Assembly (NCBI RefSeq): GCF_900142365.1
Contig: NZ_FRAP01000001.1
Coordinates: forward strand, 1 to 64,000
DNA from: Pseudonocardia thermophila
GTDB lineage: Bacteria; Actinomycetota; Actinomycetes; Mycobacteriales; Pseudonocardiaceae
Direction: 5' to 3'
DNA: 64,000 nt
A program made the translations under genes and the position numbers. The stretch's first letter is position 1, and each line of letters begins with the position of its first letter. The notes beneath the pieces are model-generated. The model was not told the origin of the DNA, made no database searches, and saw only the letters and a program-made list of their open reading frames with translations. Shown here piece after piece: positions 42,002 through 50,739 of the stretch.

Positions 42002-43213
42002 ATGACGCTGACTCCGCCGGCGACCCGGCCGTTCTTCTCCGATCCCGACTTCGACTTCGAGTTCCGCTGCGCGCTCGGCGACACCGCCGGAGCCGTGGGC
42101 GATCCCGGCCTGTGGCTGGCCACGGCGGCCCGCATCAGTGACGGCGACCGGTCGAGCTGGTTCGACGCGTGGAGCGCGCGGGCGGACGAGCTCGCCGAGC
42201 TGGCCGGGTCGCTCACCGACGACGCGTCGGCGGCGTGGACGTGGCTGGCCGCGTCGGCGGCGTACTCGAGAGCGCTCGGTGCGGTCGACGGGCTGCCCGC
42301 CGAGCGCGCCGACGCCGTGCTGCTGCCGACGTTCCGGGCGGGCCGCCGCGCGTGGGACGCGATGATCGACCGGTCCCGCGGCCGGCACGTGCGCGTCGAC
42401 GTGCCCGGTGACGGCATCACGATGCCGGGCTACCTGCTGCGCCCGGCCGCCGACGGACGGCCGCGGCCCACGCTCGTGATCACCAACGGCAGCGACGGGG
42501 CGTTGCCCGCGCTGTGGGCCGGGGCGGGGGCGGCGGCGCTGGCGCGCGGCTGGAACGCGTTCGTCTACGACGGGCCCGGGCAGCAGTCGATGCTGTTCGA
42601 GCACGGCACGGCGTTCCGGCCGGACTGGGAGGCCGTGCTCACCCCGGTCGTCGACGCGGTGGCGGCCCGGCCGGACGTCGACGCGGACGCGCTGACCGCG
42701 TACGGGATCAGCCAGGCCGGTTACTGGTTGCCGCGCGCGCTCGCGTTCGAGCACCGCTTCAAGGCGGCCGTGGCCGATCCGGGGGTCGTCGACGTCTCCG
42801 CGTCGTGGTTGTCCTACCTGCCGCCGGAGATGATCCAGCTGCTCGACAGCGGGCAGAAGGAGCTGTTCGACCAGTACCTGGCGCAGGCCTCACCGGACCC
42901 GGACGCCGAGCGCACCTTCGCGTTCCGCGCCCGCCCGTACGGGATGGACGATCCGTTCGACCTGTTCACCGAGGTGCGCCGCTACCAGCTGCGTGAGGTG
43001 GCCGGTCGGATCAGGACCCCGCTGCTGATCACCGACCCGGAGGGGGAGCAGTTCTGGCCGGGGCAGTCGGGCGCGCTCGCGGCCCTCCTGACCTGCCCGC
43101 ACGAGGTCGTCGAGTTCACCGCGGCCGACGGGGCGGACCTGCACTGCCAGCCGCTGGCCCGCGGGCTCACGCAGGCCAGGATGTTCGGCTGGCTCTCCGA
43201 GCACCTCCGCTGA
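42002..43213 (+). CDS. Alpha/beta hydrolase, pseudooxynicotine/FrsA-like type
   Basis: 403 residues. An N-terminal helical cap (1-130) precedes the hydrolase domain. The nucleophile elbow is AYGISQAGYWLP, the acid is probably in LLITDPEGEQFWPGQ, and the histidine in DGADLHCQP. The cap and domain order resemble 2,6-dihydroxypseudooxynicotine hydrolase and FrsA-type enzymes that cleave C-C or ester bonds. The ATG at 42002 has GGAGG five bases upstream; an overlapping ATG at 41999 is less well spaced. It is divergent from the cupin-MFS operon and likely shares its substrate pathway. Confidence 0.85.
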   Translation: MTLTPPATRPFFSDPDFDFEFRCALGDTAGAVGDPGLWLATAARISDGDRSSWFDAWSARADELAELAGSLTDDASAAWTWLAASAAYSRALGAVDGLPAERADAVLLPTFRAGRRAWDAMIDRSRGRHVRVDVPGDGITMPGYLLRPAADGRPRPTLVITNGSDGALPALWAGAGAAALARGWNAFVYDGPGQQSMLFEHGTAFRPDWEAVLTPVVDAVAARPDVDADALTAYGISQAGYWLPRALAFEHRFKAAVADPGVVDVSASWLSYLPPEMIQLLDSGQKELFDQYLAQASPDPDAERTFAFRARPYGMDDPFDLFTEVRRYQLREVAGRIRTPLLITDPEGEQFWPGQSGALAALLTCPHEVVEFTAADGADLHCQPLARGLTQARMFGWLSEHLR

Positions 43214-43227
43214 GCCTCCACGGACGC

Positions 43228-45054
43228 TCAGCGCGCCAGCGCGGCGTAGCGCCCGCCGCGGGCGACCAGGTCGTCGTGGGCGCCGCGCTCGACGACGCGG
43301 CCGTGGTCGAGCACGACGATCTGGTCGGCGTCGCGCACGGTCGAGAGCCGGTGCGCGATGGTGATCGTGGTGCGGCCGCGGGAGAGCTCGTCGAGGGCCC
43401 GCTGCACGGCGCGCTCGGTCTCGGTGTCGAGCGCGCTGGTGGCCTCGTCCAGCACGAGCACCCGCGGGTCGCGCAGCAGCGTGCGCGCGATCGCGATGCG
43501 CTGCTTCTCGCCGCCGGAGAACCGGTGACCGCGGGAGCCGACGATCGTGTCGTAGCCGTCGGGCAGGCTCACGATCAGGTCGTGGATCTGCGCGGCTCGT
43601 GCGGCGGCCTCGATCTCGGCGTCGGTCGCGTCCGGGCGGGCGTAGCGCAGGTTCTCCCGGACGGTCGTGTGCAGCAGGTAGGTCTCCTGGCTGACCACGC
43701 CGACGATCGCGGCGAGATCGGCGAAGGCGAGATCACGCAGGTCGATGCCGTCGATGGTGACCCGGCCCGCCGTCGGGTCGTGCAGCCGGGCGACGAGCGC
43801 GGCCAGTGTGCTCTTGCCGGAGCCGGTCTCGCCGACGATCGCGAGGTGGGAGCCCGCGGGCACGGTCAGGGAAACGCCGGCGAGCGCGGCGGTCGGGCTG
43901 TCCGGGTAGGCGAACGTGACGTCCTCGAGGCGGACCTCGCCGCGCACCGCGGCCGGGTCGACCCGCACGGGGTGCTCCGGCTCGGCCACGTCGACCGGCA
44001 GGTCGAGGTACTCGAAGATCCGCTGGAACAGCGCCAGCGAGCTGACGACGGACACACCGACGTCGAGCAGCGCGGTGAGCGGGCGGAACAGGCCGGACTG
44101 CAGCGCGGTGAACGCGACCAGGGTGCCGATCGACATCGCACCCTCGGCGATGGGCAGGCCGGCGACCAGGTAGATCACCGCGGGGATCGCGGCGAAGACG
44201 ATGCTGGTGGTGGCCATGCGCCACCGGCCGGCGAGCTGGGCGCGCAGCTCCAGGTCGGCCAGCCGTTGCGACGAGGTGGTGAACCGGTCGACGAGCGCGG
44301 CGGAGGAACCCGTGGTCTTCGCCAGGGTGGCGCCGTTGACAGACAGGCTCTCCTCGATCGTCACCGAGAGTTCGGCGAGCTCGCGCTGCTGCTGGGCCGT
44401 GACGGCCCGGCGGATGCGGGCCACGCGCCGCGACAGCCAGATCGACGGCGGGATCACCACCAGCGAGATCAGCGTGAGCTGCCAGGACAGCGCCACCATC
44501 GCGACCAGCGTGGCGATCACGGTGGTCAGGTTGGCAGCGAGCGAGGTGGCGGTGGAGGTGACCACGCCCTGCATGCCGCCGATGTCGTTGGTGATGCGGC
44601 TCTGCACCTCGCCGGTGCGGGTGCGGGTGAAGAACGCGATCGACTGCCGCTGCAGGTGGGCGAAGACGTCGGTGCGCAGCCGGTGCATGACCTCCTGGCC
44701 GATCCGGGTGGAGATCCAGGTCTGCAGCACCCCCAGCGCCGCTGTGACGGCGGCGACCGCGACCATGCCTGCGGTGAGCCAGGCCAGGAGCGGCAGGTCG
44801 CCGTGGGGGAGGGCGTCGTCGATGACCGCCCGGAGCAGGAACGGCGAGGCCATCCCGAGGACGGACGAGGCGACGATGATCGTGACGACGACGGCGAGCG
44901 GCCCCCGGTGGGGGTGGAAGAGCGCGCCGATGCGCCACAGCGACACATCGCTGGCCTGCTGCTTCTCGGCCGCGGTCACGGCGCGACGGCCGGGGCCGCC
45001 GTCGTGGCGGGGACGGTTATCGGGGGGAACGAGCACGGATGATGCGTGGTCCAC
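43228..45054 (-). CDS. ABC-type multidrug exporter (half-transporter, fused TMD-NBD)
   Basis: 608 residues. Six membrane helices fill about residues 45-335, then the ATPase with Walker A GETGSGKST near residue 400, signature FSGGEKQRIAIARTLL, Walker B VLVLDEATSALD and the H-loop ITIAHRLST. Type IV (MsbA/BmrA-like) exporter acting as a homodimer on lipids or drugs. It is divergent from a MarR regulator whose predicted operator abuts its promoter, so drug-induced expression is likely. Confidence 0.95.
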   Translation of the reverse strand: MDHASSVLVPPDNRPRHDGGPGRRAVTAAEKQQASDVSLWRIGALFHPHRGPLAVVVTIIVASSVLGMASPFLLRAVIDDALPHGDLPLLAWLTAGMVAVAAVTAALGVLQTWISTRIGQEVMHRLRTDVFAHLQRQSIAFFTRTRTGEVQSRITNDIGGMQGVVTSTATSLAANLTTVIATLVAMVALSWQLTLISLVVIPPSIWLSRRVARIRRAVTAQQQRELAELSVTIEESLSVNGATLAKTTGSSAALVDRFTTSSQRLADLELRAQLAGRWRMATTSIVFAAIPAVIYLVAGLPIAEGAMSIGTLVAFTALQSGLFRPLTALLDVGVSVVSSLALFQRIFEYLDLPVDVAEPEHPVRVDPAAVRGEVRLEDVTFAYPDSPTAALAGVSLTVPAGSHLAIVGETGSGKSTLAALVARLHDPTAGRVTIDGIDLRDLAFADLAAIVGVVSQETYLLHTTVRENLRYARPDATDAEIEAAARAAQIHDLIVSLPDGYDTIVGSRGHRFSGGEKQRIAIARTLLRDPRVLVLDEATSALDTETERAVQRALDELSRGRTTITIAHRLSTVRDADQIVVLDHGRVVERGAHDDLVARGGRYAALAR

Positions 45055-45071
45055 GGAGGGCTCCTGTCTCT

Positions 45072-45120
45072 CGCAGATTTACTGAGGTAACCTCACTATG
45101 AGGTAGCAACAGCATCTGCG
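45072..45120. promoter_or_regulatory. Nested MarR operator
   Basis: TGAGGT (45083-45088), ACCTCA (45090-45095) and TGAGGT (45099-45104) give two overlapping palindromes sharing the middle half-site. Outside them CGCAGAT (45072-45078) and ATCTGCG (45114-45120) form a second perfect inverted repeat. All lie in the 79-base gap between the exporter and marR-like starts. Confidence 0.75.
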
Positions 45121-45133
45121 CGAGAGGAATTCC

Positions 45134-45589
45134 ATGGGAGAGGACGAGAGTTCCGCCATACCCGAGGAGTCGGCCGGATCGACGGCCGGATCGACGCTGT
45201 CGGACCTGTTCCGCTCCGTGGCCCGCCGACTCCGGCGCGCCACCGCCGAGGCGCTGGCCCCGTACGACATCACGCCCTCGCAGGCCCGGGCGCTCGGCGT
45301 CCTGCGCCGCGACGGGGACATGCGCGCCGGGGCGCTCGCTGCGCGGCTCGGCATCGCTGCGCGCTCGGCCACCGACGTCCTCGACGCGCTGGCAGCCCGC
45401 GGCTGGGCCGAGCGCGTGCCCGATCCGGCCGACCGGCGGGCGACCGTCGTGCGGCTCACCCCGGCCGGCCGGGAGCTGGGCGAGGCGATCCGGGCGGCAC
45501 GAGCCGCGGAGGCGGAGTCGTTCTTCGCCGGTCTCGACGAGGCCGACCGGGCCGAGCTGCGGCGGATCCTCCTGCTGCTCGCCGGGTAG
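45134..45589 (+). CDS. MarR family transcriptional regulator
   Basis: 151 residues with the winged helix-turn-helix of MarR: LAPYDITPSQARALGVLRRD, GALAARLGIAARSATDVLDALAARGWAERVPDPADRRATVVRLT. It should bind as a dimer to the palindromes just upstream and repress both itself and the divergent ABC exporter, releasing on ligand binding. ATG start with GAGAGGAA upstream. Confidence 0.93.
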   Translation: MGEDESSAIPEESAGSTAGSTLSDLFRSVARRLRRATAEALAPYDITPSQARALGVLRRDGDMRAGALAARLGIAARSATDVLDALAARGWAERVPDPADRRATVVRLTPAGRELGEAIRAARAAEAESFFAGLDEADRAELRRILLLLAG

Positions 45590-45621
45590 GGCCCGGTCGG
45601 CACCCAGATCGGCGTCCAGAG

Positions 45622-45810
45622 TCAGCGCCGAAGGCCAGCGCCGAGGTCAGCGAGTGGGCCGAAGAACGTGCGCAGGTCCGCGACCAGTTCGTCCGGCAGT
45701 TCCATGGCCGGGAAGTGGCCGCCGCGTTCGTACTCGCTCCAGTGTGCGCCCGGCGGGGCGGGCACCAGGCGGCCCACGGTCTCGTCGGCGCCGAACACCG
45801 CGAACCCCTG
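45622..45810 (-). pseudogene. C-terminal remnant of an alpha/beta hydrolase (epoxide-hydrolase-like)
   Basis: Read on the minus strand, the last 62 or so codons spell a hydrolase tail: FAVFGADETVGRLVPAPP, HWSEYERGGHFPAME, LPDELVADLRTFFGPL, ending in TGA at 45622-45624. The GGHFPAMELPDELVADLR stretch, with the catalytic histidine, is typical of epoxide hydrolases. Nothing upstream continues the enzyme: it stops abruptly at about 45810, where a different truncated gene begins on the opposite strand. This is a deletion or rearrangement scar. Confidence 0.75.
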
Positions 45811-45811
45811 C

Positions 45812-46707
45812 GGACCGGCTCGGCGTCACCACCCGGACCGTGCACCACGACGGGGAACGGCTGCGCGAGCTGGGGCACCCGATCGCGGCCCGGCCCGGGG
45901 TGACCGGCGGCTACCGGCTCGGTGCCGGTGCCACCCTCCCGCCGCTGCTGCTCGACGACGAGGCGGGCGCGGTCGCGATCGGCCTGCGCGCCGCGGCCAC
46001 CGGTCGGTCACGGGGATCGAGGAGACGTCGGTCCGGGCACTGACCGAGCTGCAGCAGATCCTGCCGTCCCGGCTGCGCCACCGGATCGGCGCGTCCGGCA
46101 CGCACCTGCTGGCGATGACCTCGCCCACGGCCGGGGCGCCGCCGCAGGTCGATCCGGACCTGTTGACGGCAGCCGCTGCGGCCTGCCGGGATCACGAGCG
46201 GCTGCGGTTCGGCTACCGCACCCACTCCGGCGCGACGGCGCGGCGGGAGATCGAGCCGTACCGCCTGCTGCACGGCGGGCGGCGCTGGTACCTCGTCGGC
46301 TGGGACGTGGAGCGCGACGACTGGCGCACGTTCCGCGTCGACCGCATGGCGCTGCGCACCCCGAAACGGGCCGCGGTTCGTCCCCCGGCAGCTGCCGGCC
46401 GACCGCGAGGTCGTCGACCGGACCGCCCGCGGCATCGGCGAGGCGACTTGGCAGTACCGCGCCCGGGTGATCCGTGCACGCGCCGGCCGAGCACGTCCGC
46501 CGCCGGATGCCGATCCGGTCCGACGTCGAGCCGCTCGGCGAGGACCGCTGCGTGTTCCGGCCCGGCTCGGACTCGCCGCGGATGCTCGCGCACCACCGCG
46601 GCCTGCTCGACGCCGACTTCGAGGTCGTCGACGCGCCCGAGCTGGCCGCGCGCTACCGCCGGGCCGCGGATCGCTCCCGACCGGCGGGACCGTCTCACCA
46701 GGCGTGA
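45812..46707 (+). pseudogene. Decapitated and frameshifted WYL-domain (YafY-type) regulator
   Basis: From about 45812 the plus strand reads RLGVTTRTVHHDGERLRELG and GVTGGYRLGAGATLPPLLLD, the helix-turn-helix end and linker of a YafY/DeoR-like regulator, but the first 20-25 residues are missing. After AIGLRAAATG (about 46010) the frame shifts to SVTGIEETSVRALTELQQIL. That frame runs through the WYL domain (EPYRLLHGGRRWYLVGWDVE) and shifts again near 46375-46460 before the tail (ADFEVVDAPELAARYRRAAD) ends at 46707. At least two frameshifts plus N-terminal loss make it a pseudogene unless the assembly is wrong. Confidence 0.8.
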
Positions 46708-46793
46708 GTAACCCCCTGCGGCGCGTGGCCGAGTGCTTCGGGGCGAGCCATCGCGGCTCCGTTCCCCGAACCCTCGAAGGAGCTCCCCGAACC

Positions 46794-47300
46794 ATGTCCG
46801 CACCTGCCCGGATCGGGCCCGTGCCCGTGAACCGCTGGACCGTCGGCAGCGCGATCGCCGTCGTCGTCGTGATGATGTTCGGCTCGTGCGGGGCGTCGGA
46901 GCCCGACGGGACCCCGGCCCAGCTCGCGGCTCCGGTCCCGACGAGCGTGCCGACCACCTCGCCGTACCTGCGCCCGACCCCGTCACCGACGCCTGCTCCG
47001 GTCCTCGTGGCGCCGACCTCGGCACCGGCCCGCGCGACCACCCGAGCAGTCCCGACGACCACGAAGGCACCGGCCACGCGCGCCGTTCCGCTGGTCGATC
47101 CCAACGCGAGCAGCTCCGGCAGCTCGAGCAGCCGCAGCGGCAGTTCGGGCAGCTCCGGCGGGAGCAGCAGCGGCGGCGGATCGGTGCGCTACAAGAACTG
47201 CGCCGAGGCGCGGGCCGCGGGTGCGGCGCCGATCCGCCGCGGCCAGCCGGGCTACGCGAGCCACCTGGACCGCGACAACGACGGCGTGGCCTGCGAGTGA
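46794..47300 (+). CDS. Excalibur-domain exported or anchored protein
   Basis: 168 residues. A hydrophobic segment at about 18-32 (AIAVVVVMMFGSCGAS) looks like a signal peptide with a possible lipidated Cys, followed by a Pro/Thr/Ala-rich then Ser/Gly-rich linker (35-130). The C terminus is the Excalibur calcium-binding domain, YKNCAEARAAG through HLDRDNDGVACE, with its two cysteines and DxDxDG loop. Such proteins sit at the cell surface. The nonamer CCCCGAACC occurs twice upstream (46764-46772 and 46785-46793, period 21), the second abutting the ATG. Confidence 0.85.
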   Translation: MSAPARIGPVPVNRWTVGSAIAVVVVMMFGSCGASEPDGTPAQLAAPVPTSVPTTSPYLRPTPSPTPAPVLVAPTSAPARATTRAVPTTTKAPATRAVPLVDPNASSSGSSSSRSGSSGSSGGSSSGGGSVRYKNCAEARAAGAAPIRRGQPGYASHLDRDNDGVACE

Positions 47301-47303
47301 CCG

Positions 47304-47573
47304 TCAGCGCGGCTCGGGCAGCGACGGGTCGATCCGCTCGCGGCAGCCGACGCACCCGGCCGGGCACCCGTCGCACCCGACAGCGGCGGAGCCGGACGGA
47401 GAGTGGCCGATGCTCCACAGGTAGGCCGCGAGCACGAACGTGAGCGAGAACGGGGCCGACAACCACGAGCCGGCCCACCCGGCGAGGATCATCAGGAGCG
47501 CGGAGACCGCAACGGCGTGGCCGTACCGACGAGCGAACGGATGACGCTGCGAAGCGTGGTGCATGTCACCCAT
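47304..47573 (-). CDS. Small membrane protein with a four-cysteine tail, hypothetical
   Basis: About 89 residues from the ATG at 47573 (or 80 from ATG 47564). Two membrane helices (about 18-36 and 40-58) are followed by a polar tail containing CDGCPAGCVGCRE, four Cys with spacing x2, x3, x2. That tail could bind a metal or iron-sulfur cluster or form disulfides. The family is not recognised. It converges on the Excalibur gene with a three-base gap. Confidence 0.6.
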   Translation of the reverse strand: MGDMHHASQRHPFARRYGHAVAVSALLMILAGWAGSWLSAPFSLTFVLAAYLWSIGHSPSGSAAVGCDGCPAGCVGCRERIDPSLPEPR

Positions 47574-47711
47574 TCGAGCCGATTCCCGAGCGTGTCCGGC
47601 GGCGGGGTCGACACTACCCGTCACCGCGTGATGACGGCCGGTCGTCGGTGGGCCGCCGGGAAGATCGACACGCTCGGTATCGGTCCGATCGCGCGACGAA
47701 CGGGCGAGCGG

Positions 47712-48752
47712 TCAGGCCCGGCCCGCGCGCACGCCGCTGAGGTCCACCCGGAACTGCATCGCGCGGTACGGCCAGTTGGTCGCCGTGTTCCACTGGCTCA
47801 CCACGAGGTGCAGATCGGCCAGCGTGGAGCCGGGCAGCGGGTAGCCGCCGTACAGCTGCGCGACCCGGCCGGCCGCGTGGTCCTCCTCGCCCCAGTCGCA
47901 GCCCTCCAGCACCGTCACGCACGGCGCGGTGTGCAGGTCGGCGACGGGCCCGTCGAGCAGCCGCACGTCGATGCGGTAGTTGGCCTCGTCGAAGGCGGTG
48001 AGCACCCAGGCGCCGTCGGCGAGCCTGCGCAGCCCCAGCTCGCCGAACCTGCCGGGCAGCGCCTCGGTCGGCGGCCGGTCCCAGCCCCACGTGCTCCCGT
48101 CGAAGCCCCAGGTCTGCCAGGCGTCCCGGTCGAGGAGGCGATCCTGCGGCACCCGGGACAGCACGAGCCCGTGGGCCCGCTGGAACCCGGTCGTGTACGC
48201 GTAGACGTAGCCGTCGCCGCCGCGTTCCCAGGTGAGCATCTGGAAGAGCCCGCCGAGGTGGTCGGCGGGCCAGCGCACGCCGGTCGGCCGCCAGGTGCGT
48301 CCGTCGTCGGCGGAGCGGTGGATCTCCGTCCAGTGCACGTTGCCCAGCTGCCGGCACACCATGACGTGCAGGAACATCTCGTCGCCGAGGGTGATCACGT
48401 CCGTCGGCAGCACGGTCGTGACCCGCCGCCAGCGCATCCCGCGGTGCCGCCGGACGCCGTGGTGGAGGTACCGCACGATCTGGCGGGCGTACTCGCCGCG
48501 GCCGGCCGAGCCGGTCCAGCGCAGCCCGGTCGGCACGCTGTCCGGGTCGCCGAAGAGCACCACCGGGGCCCGCCAGCCGCGACCGCCGACCCCGGCGCGG
48601 CGGAACGTGTCGCCGAAGACCGCGACCAGCCGCCCGTCCGGGGCCGCGACCGAGACGCCGAGATCGGTGCCGCCGATGCCGAACCGGTCCGTGACGCCCG
48701 GCCCGGTGAGGTCGCGCACCTTCGAGGCGAGCACCCGGACCGCACCCGTCAC
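47712..48752 (-). CDS. DUF4185 domain protein
   Basis: 346 residues, no clear signal peptide. Repeating beta-propeller-like strands with [60 protein letters not shown] and [20 protein letters not shown] match DUF4185, predicted as a sialidase-like or five-bladed propeller. In other proteins such domains bind or cleave glycans. The GTG start overlaps the arginine deiminase stop by four bases (GTGA), an unexpected but tight coupling. Its function is unknown. Confidence 0.82.
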   Translation of the reverse strand: MTGAVRVLASKVRDLTGPGVTDRFGIGGTDLGVSVAAPDGRLVAVFGDTFRRAGVGGRGWRAPVVLFGDPDSVPTGLRWTGSAGRGEYARQIVRYLHHGVRRHRGMRWRRVTTVLPTDVITLGDEMFLHVMVCRQLGNVHWTEIHRSADDGRTWRPTGVRWPADHLGGLFQMLTWERGGDGYVYAYTTGFQRAHGLVLSRVPQDRLLDRDAWQTWGFDGSTWGWDRPPTEALPGRFGELGLRRLADGAWVLTAFDEANYRIDVRLLDGPVADLHTAPCVTVLEGCDWGEEDHAAGRVAQLYGGYPLPGSTLADLHLVVSQWNTATNWPYRAMQFRVDLSGVRAGRA

Positions 48753-50011
48753 GCGGGCCCCCGCTCGATCGGGCAGCTCATGCACCGCGGCCCGCCGCGG
48801 CCCCGGCCCAGCTCGCTGCCGGGGATCGCGAGGACCTCGATGCCGTGGCGGCGCAGGTGGGTGTTCGTGGTGACGTTGCGCTCGTAGGCGACCACGACGC
48901 CGGGCTCGACGGCGAGCGTGTTGCAGCCGTCGTCCCACTGCTCCCGCTCGGCGGAGTGGACGTCCTGCTCGGCGGTGAGCACCCGGATCTCCCGCAGGCC
49001 CAGCGCGGCCGCGATCGCCGCGTGCATCTGCTCCGGTGGGTGGTCGGTGACGTGCAGCTCCTTCTCGTTGTCGCCCGGCCGCACCGTGTACGCGGGCAGC
49101 ATGCCCAGGCCCGCGTACGTCGTGAACGTCTCGGGATCGATCATCGTGAGCACGGTGTCGAGGTGCATGAACGCGCGGGTCTGCGGCATCCGCAGCGCGA
49201 CGATCCGGTCGACCTCGCCACCGGCGAACAGCCGCCGCGCGAGCCGCTCCACGCCCTGCGGCTGGGTGCGCTCGCTCATCCCGACCAGCACCGCGCCGTT
49301 CCCGAGGACCAGGATGTCGCCGCCCTCGGTGGTGGCCGGGCCGTTCACCGAACCCTCCGACCACACCTCGAACCCGGCGCCGGCGAAGAGCGGGTGCCAC
49401 CGGTAGACGGCCTCGTAGTGCACGGTCTCGCGCATCCGCGCCATCTTGCGCATGCTGTTGATCGACACCCCGTTGTGGATCCACGACGACGTGTCGCGCG
49501 GGTAGAGGTGGTTCGGCAGCGGTTCGAGCACGAAGTCGTCCGGATCGAGCACGTGGAAGGCGATCGAGCGCGGCTCGGGGATGTGGTCGAGCACCTCGCG
49601 CTTGGTGATCCCGCCGATGAGGTGGGTGGTCAGCGCGTCGGTGTCCATCGCGTCGAAGCAGTTGCGCAGCGCGTCGATCGCCAGCGGGCCGTACACGCGC
49701 TCGTCGAAGATCCGGTCGAGCACGTACGTCTTGGCCTCGGGGATCCCCAGGGTCGTGCGCAGCAGGTCGGCGAACAGGTGCACGGTCACGCCGCGCTCGC
49801 GCAGCAGCGCCGCGAAGCCGTCGTGCTCCTCCTGGGCTCGCTGCACCCACAGCACGTCGTCGAACAGCAAGCGGTCCTTGTTGCCCGGCGTGAGCCGCTT
49901 CAGCTCCAGGCCCGGCCGGTGCAGGATCACCTGCCGCAGCGGCCCGACCTCGGAGTCGACGCGGAAGCTGCCGACGCGGACGCCGTCGACGCGGCTGTGG
50001 CCACGGAGCAT
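48749..50011 (-). CDS. arcA: Arginine deiminase
   Basis: Hydrolyses arginine to citrulline and ammonia; 420 residues, the usual length. Active-site elements of the guanidine-modifying superfamily are present: [25 protein letters not shown] with the catalytic His, and the nucleophile Cys at about 410 in [32 protein letters not shown] is a further ADI hallmark. The ATG at 50011 is 39 bases from the divergent Lrp-type gene. No ornithine carbamoyltransferase or carbamate kinase is adjacent, so the full ATP-yielding pathway is not encoded here. Confidence 0.96.
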   Translation of the reverse strand: MLRGHSRVDGVRVGSFRVDSEVGPLRQVILHRPGLELKRLTPGNKDRLLFDDVLWVQRAQEEHDGFAALLRERGVTVHLFADLLRTTLGIPEAKTYVLDRIFDERVYGPLAIDALRNCFDAMDTDALTTHLIGGITKREVLDHIPEPRSIAFHVLDPDDFVLEPLPNHLYPRDTSSWIHNGVSINSMRKMARMRETVHYEAVYRWHPLFAGAGFEVWSEGSVNGPATTEGGDILVLGNGAVLVGMSERTQPQGVERLARRLFAGGEVDRIVALRMPQTRAFMHLDTVLTMIDPETFTTYAGLGMLPAYTVRPGDNEKELHVTDHPPEQMHAAIAAALGLREIRVLTAEQDVHSAEREQWDDGCNTLAVEPGVVVAYERNVTTNTHLRRHGIEVLAIPGSELGRGRGGPRCMSCPIERGPA

Positions 50012-50050
50012 GGCGTCATCCTGTCGCATCCGGTCGGGCAGGATGCGGTC

Positions 50051-50506
50051 GTGGACCTCGACGGCCTCGACGAGAGGATCATCGGCCTGCTCGTCGCCGA
50101 CGCCCGCCGCAGCTACGCCGACATCGGCGCCGAGGTGGGGCTCTCGGCCTCCGCGGTGAAGCGGCGGGTCGACCGGCTGCGGGCCGGGGGCGCGATCACC
50201 GGGTTCACGGTGCGGCTCGATCCGGCCGCACTCGGCTGGACCGTGGAGGCCTACGTGGAGCTGTACTGCCGCATGAGCACCGCGCCCGCCACCATCCGCG
50301 ACGCCGTGCACCGGTTCCCCGAGGTGGTGGAGGCGAGCACGGTCTCCGGGGAGGCCGACGCGGTGCTGCGGATCGTCGCGGCGGACATGCGGCACTTCGA
50401 GCAGGTGCTGGAGCAGATCGGCGCGTTCCCGTTCGTGGCGCGGACGAAGTCGGTGCTCGTCCTGTCGCCGCTGATCCGCAGGCCGGTGGTGCCCGCGCAC
50501 CAGTAG
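50051..50506 (+). CDS. Lrp/AsnC family transcriptional regulator
   Basis: 151 residues from GTG 50051 ([20 protein letters not shown]). The N-terminal helix-turn-helix contains [20 protein letters not shown], and the C-terminal RAM ligand domain follows ([20 protein letters not shown]). Lrp-type proteins form octamers that sense amino acids. Flanked by arginine deiminase on one side and dimethylargininase plus ornithine aminotransferase on the other, it is the obvious arginine- or ornithine-responsive controller. A GTG at 49997 would overlap arcA and is less likely. Confidence 0.92.
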   Translation: MDLDGLDERIIGLLVADARRSYADIGAEVGLSASAVKRRVDRLRAGGAITGFTVRLDPAALGWTVEAYVELYCRMSTAPATIRDAVHRFPEVVEASTVSGEADAVLRIVAADMRHFEQVLEQIGAFPFVARTKSVLVLSPLIRRPVVPAHQ

Positions 50507-50608
50507 CCGGCCGGGGGCGGCGTGCGGGACGACGGCGCTGTGCTCTGGAAACGTTTCGAACGGCAGCAGCGGCGTTCTCGACGCGCACCCCTCGCCGACA
50601 CCCGACCG

Positions 50609-50665
50609 CGCAACGTTCATGCGTCGATCCGCTCGATCTCGCAACGGTGTTGCGCAGATGAGCAA
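50609..50665. promoter_or_regulatory. Candidate Lrp operator array
   Basis: CGCAAC (50640-50645) and GTTGCG (50649-50654) form a perfect palindrome around GGT. A further CGCAAC lies at 50609-50614, and TTGC (50651-50654) pairs with GCAA (50662-50665). Repeated GCAA/TTGC half-sites within 60 bases, about 75-130 bases before the dimethylargininase start, suit an oligomeric Lrp-type regulator. Confidence 0.55.
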
Positions 50666-50739
50666 AGCTTCGCCGGTTCGGTGCGCCGCCGGTCTGCCTA
50701 CCGTGGAAGCACCGTCGCACGAACCGTGTGGAGGAGACC

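Noticed and set aside
43276..45042. 588-residue frame antisense to the ABC exporter
   Set aside because: It is a shadow frame; the exporter strand carries complete ABC motifs.
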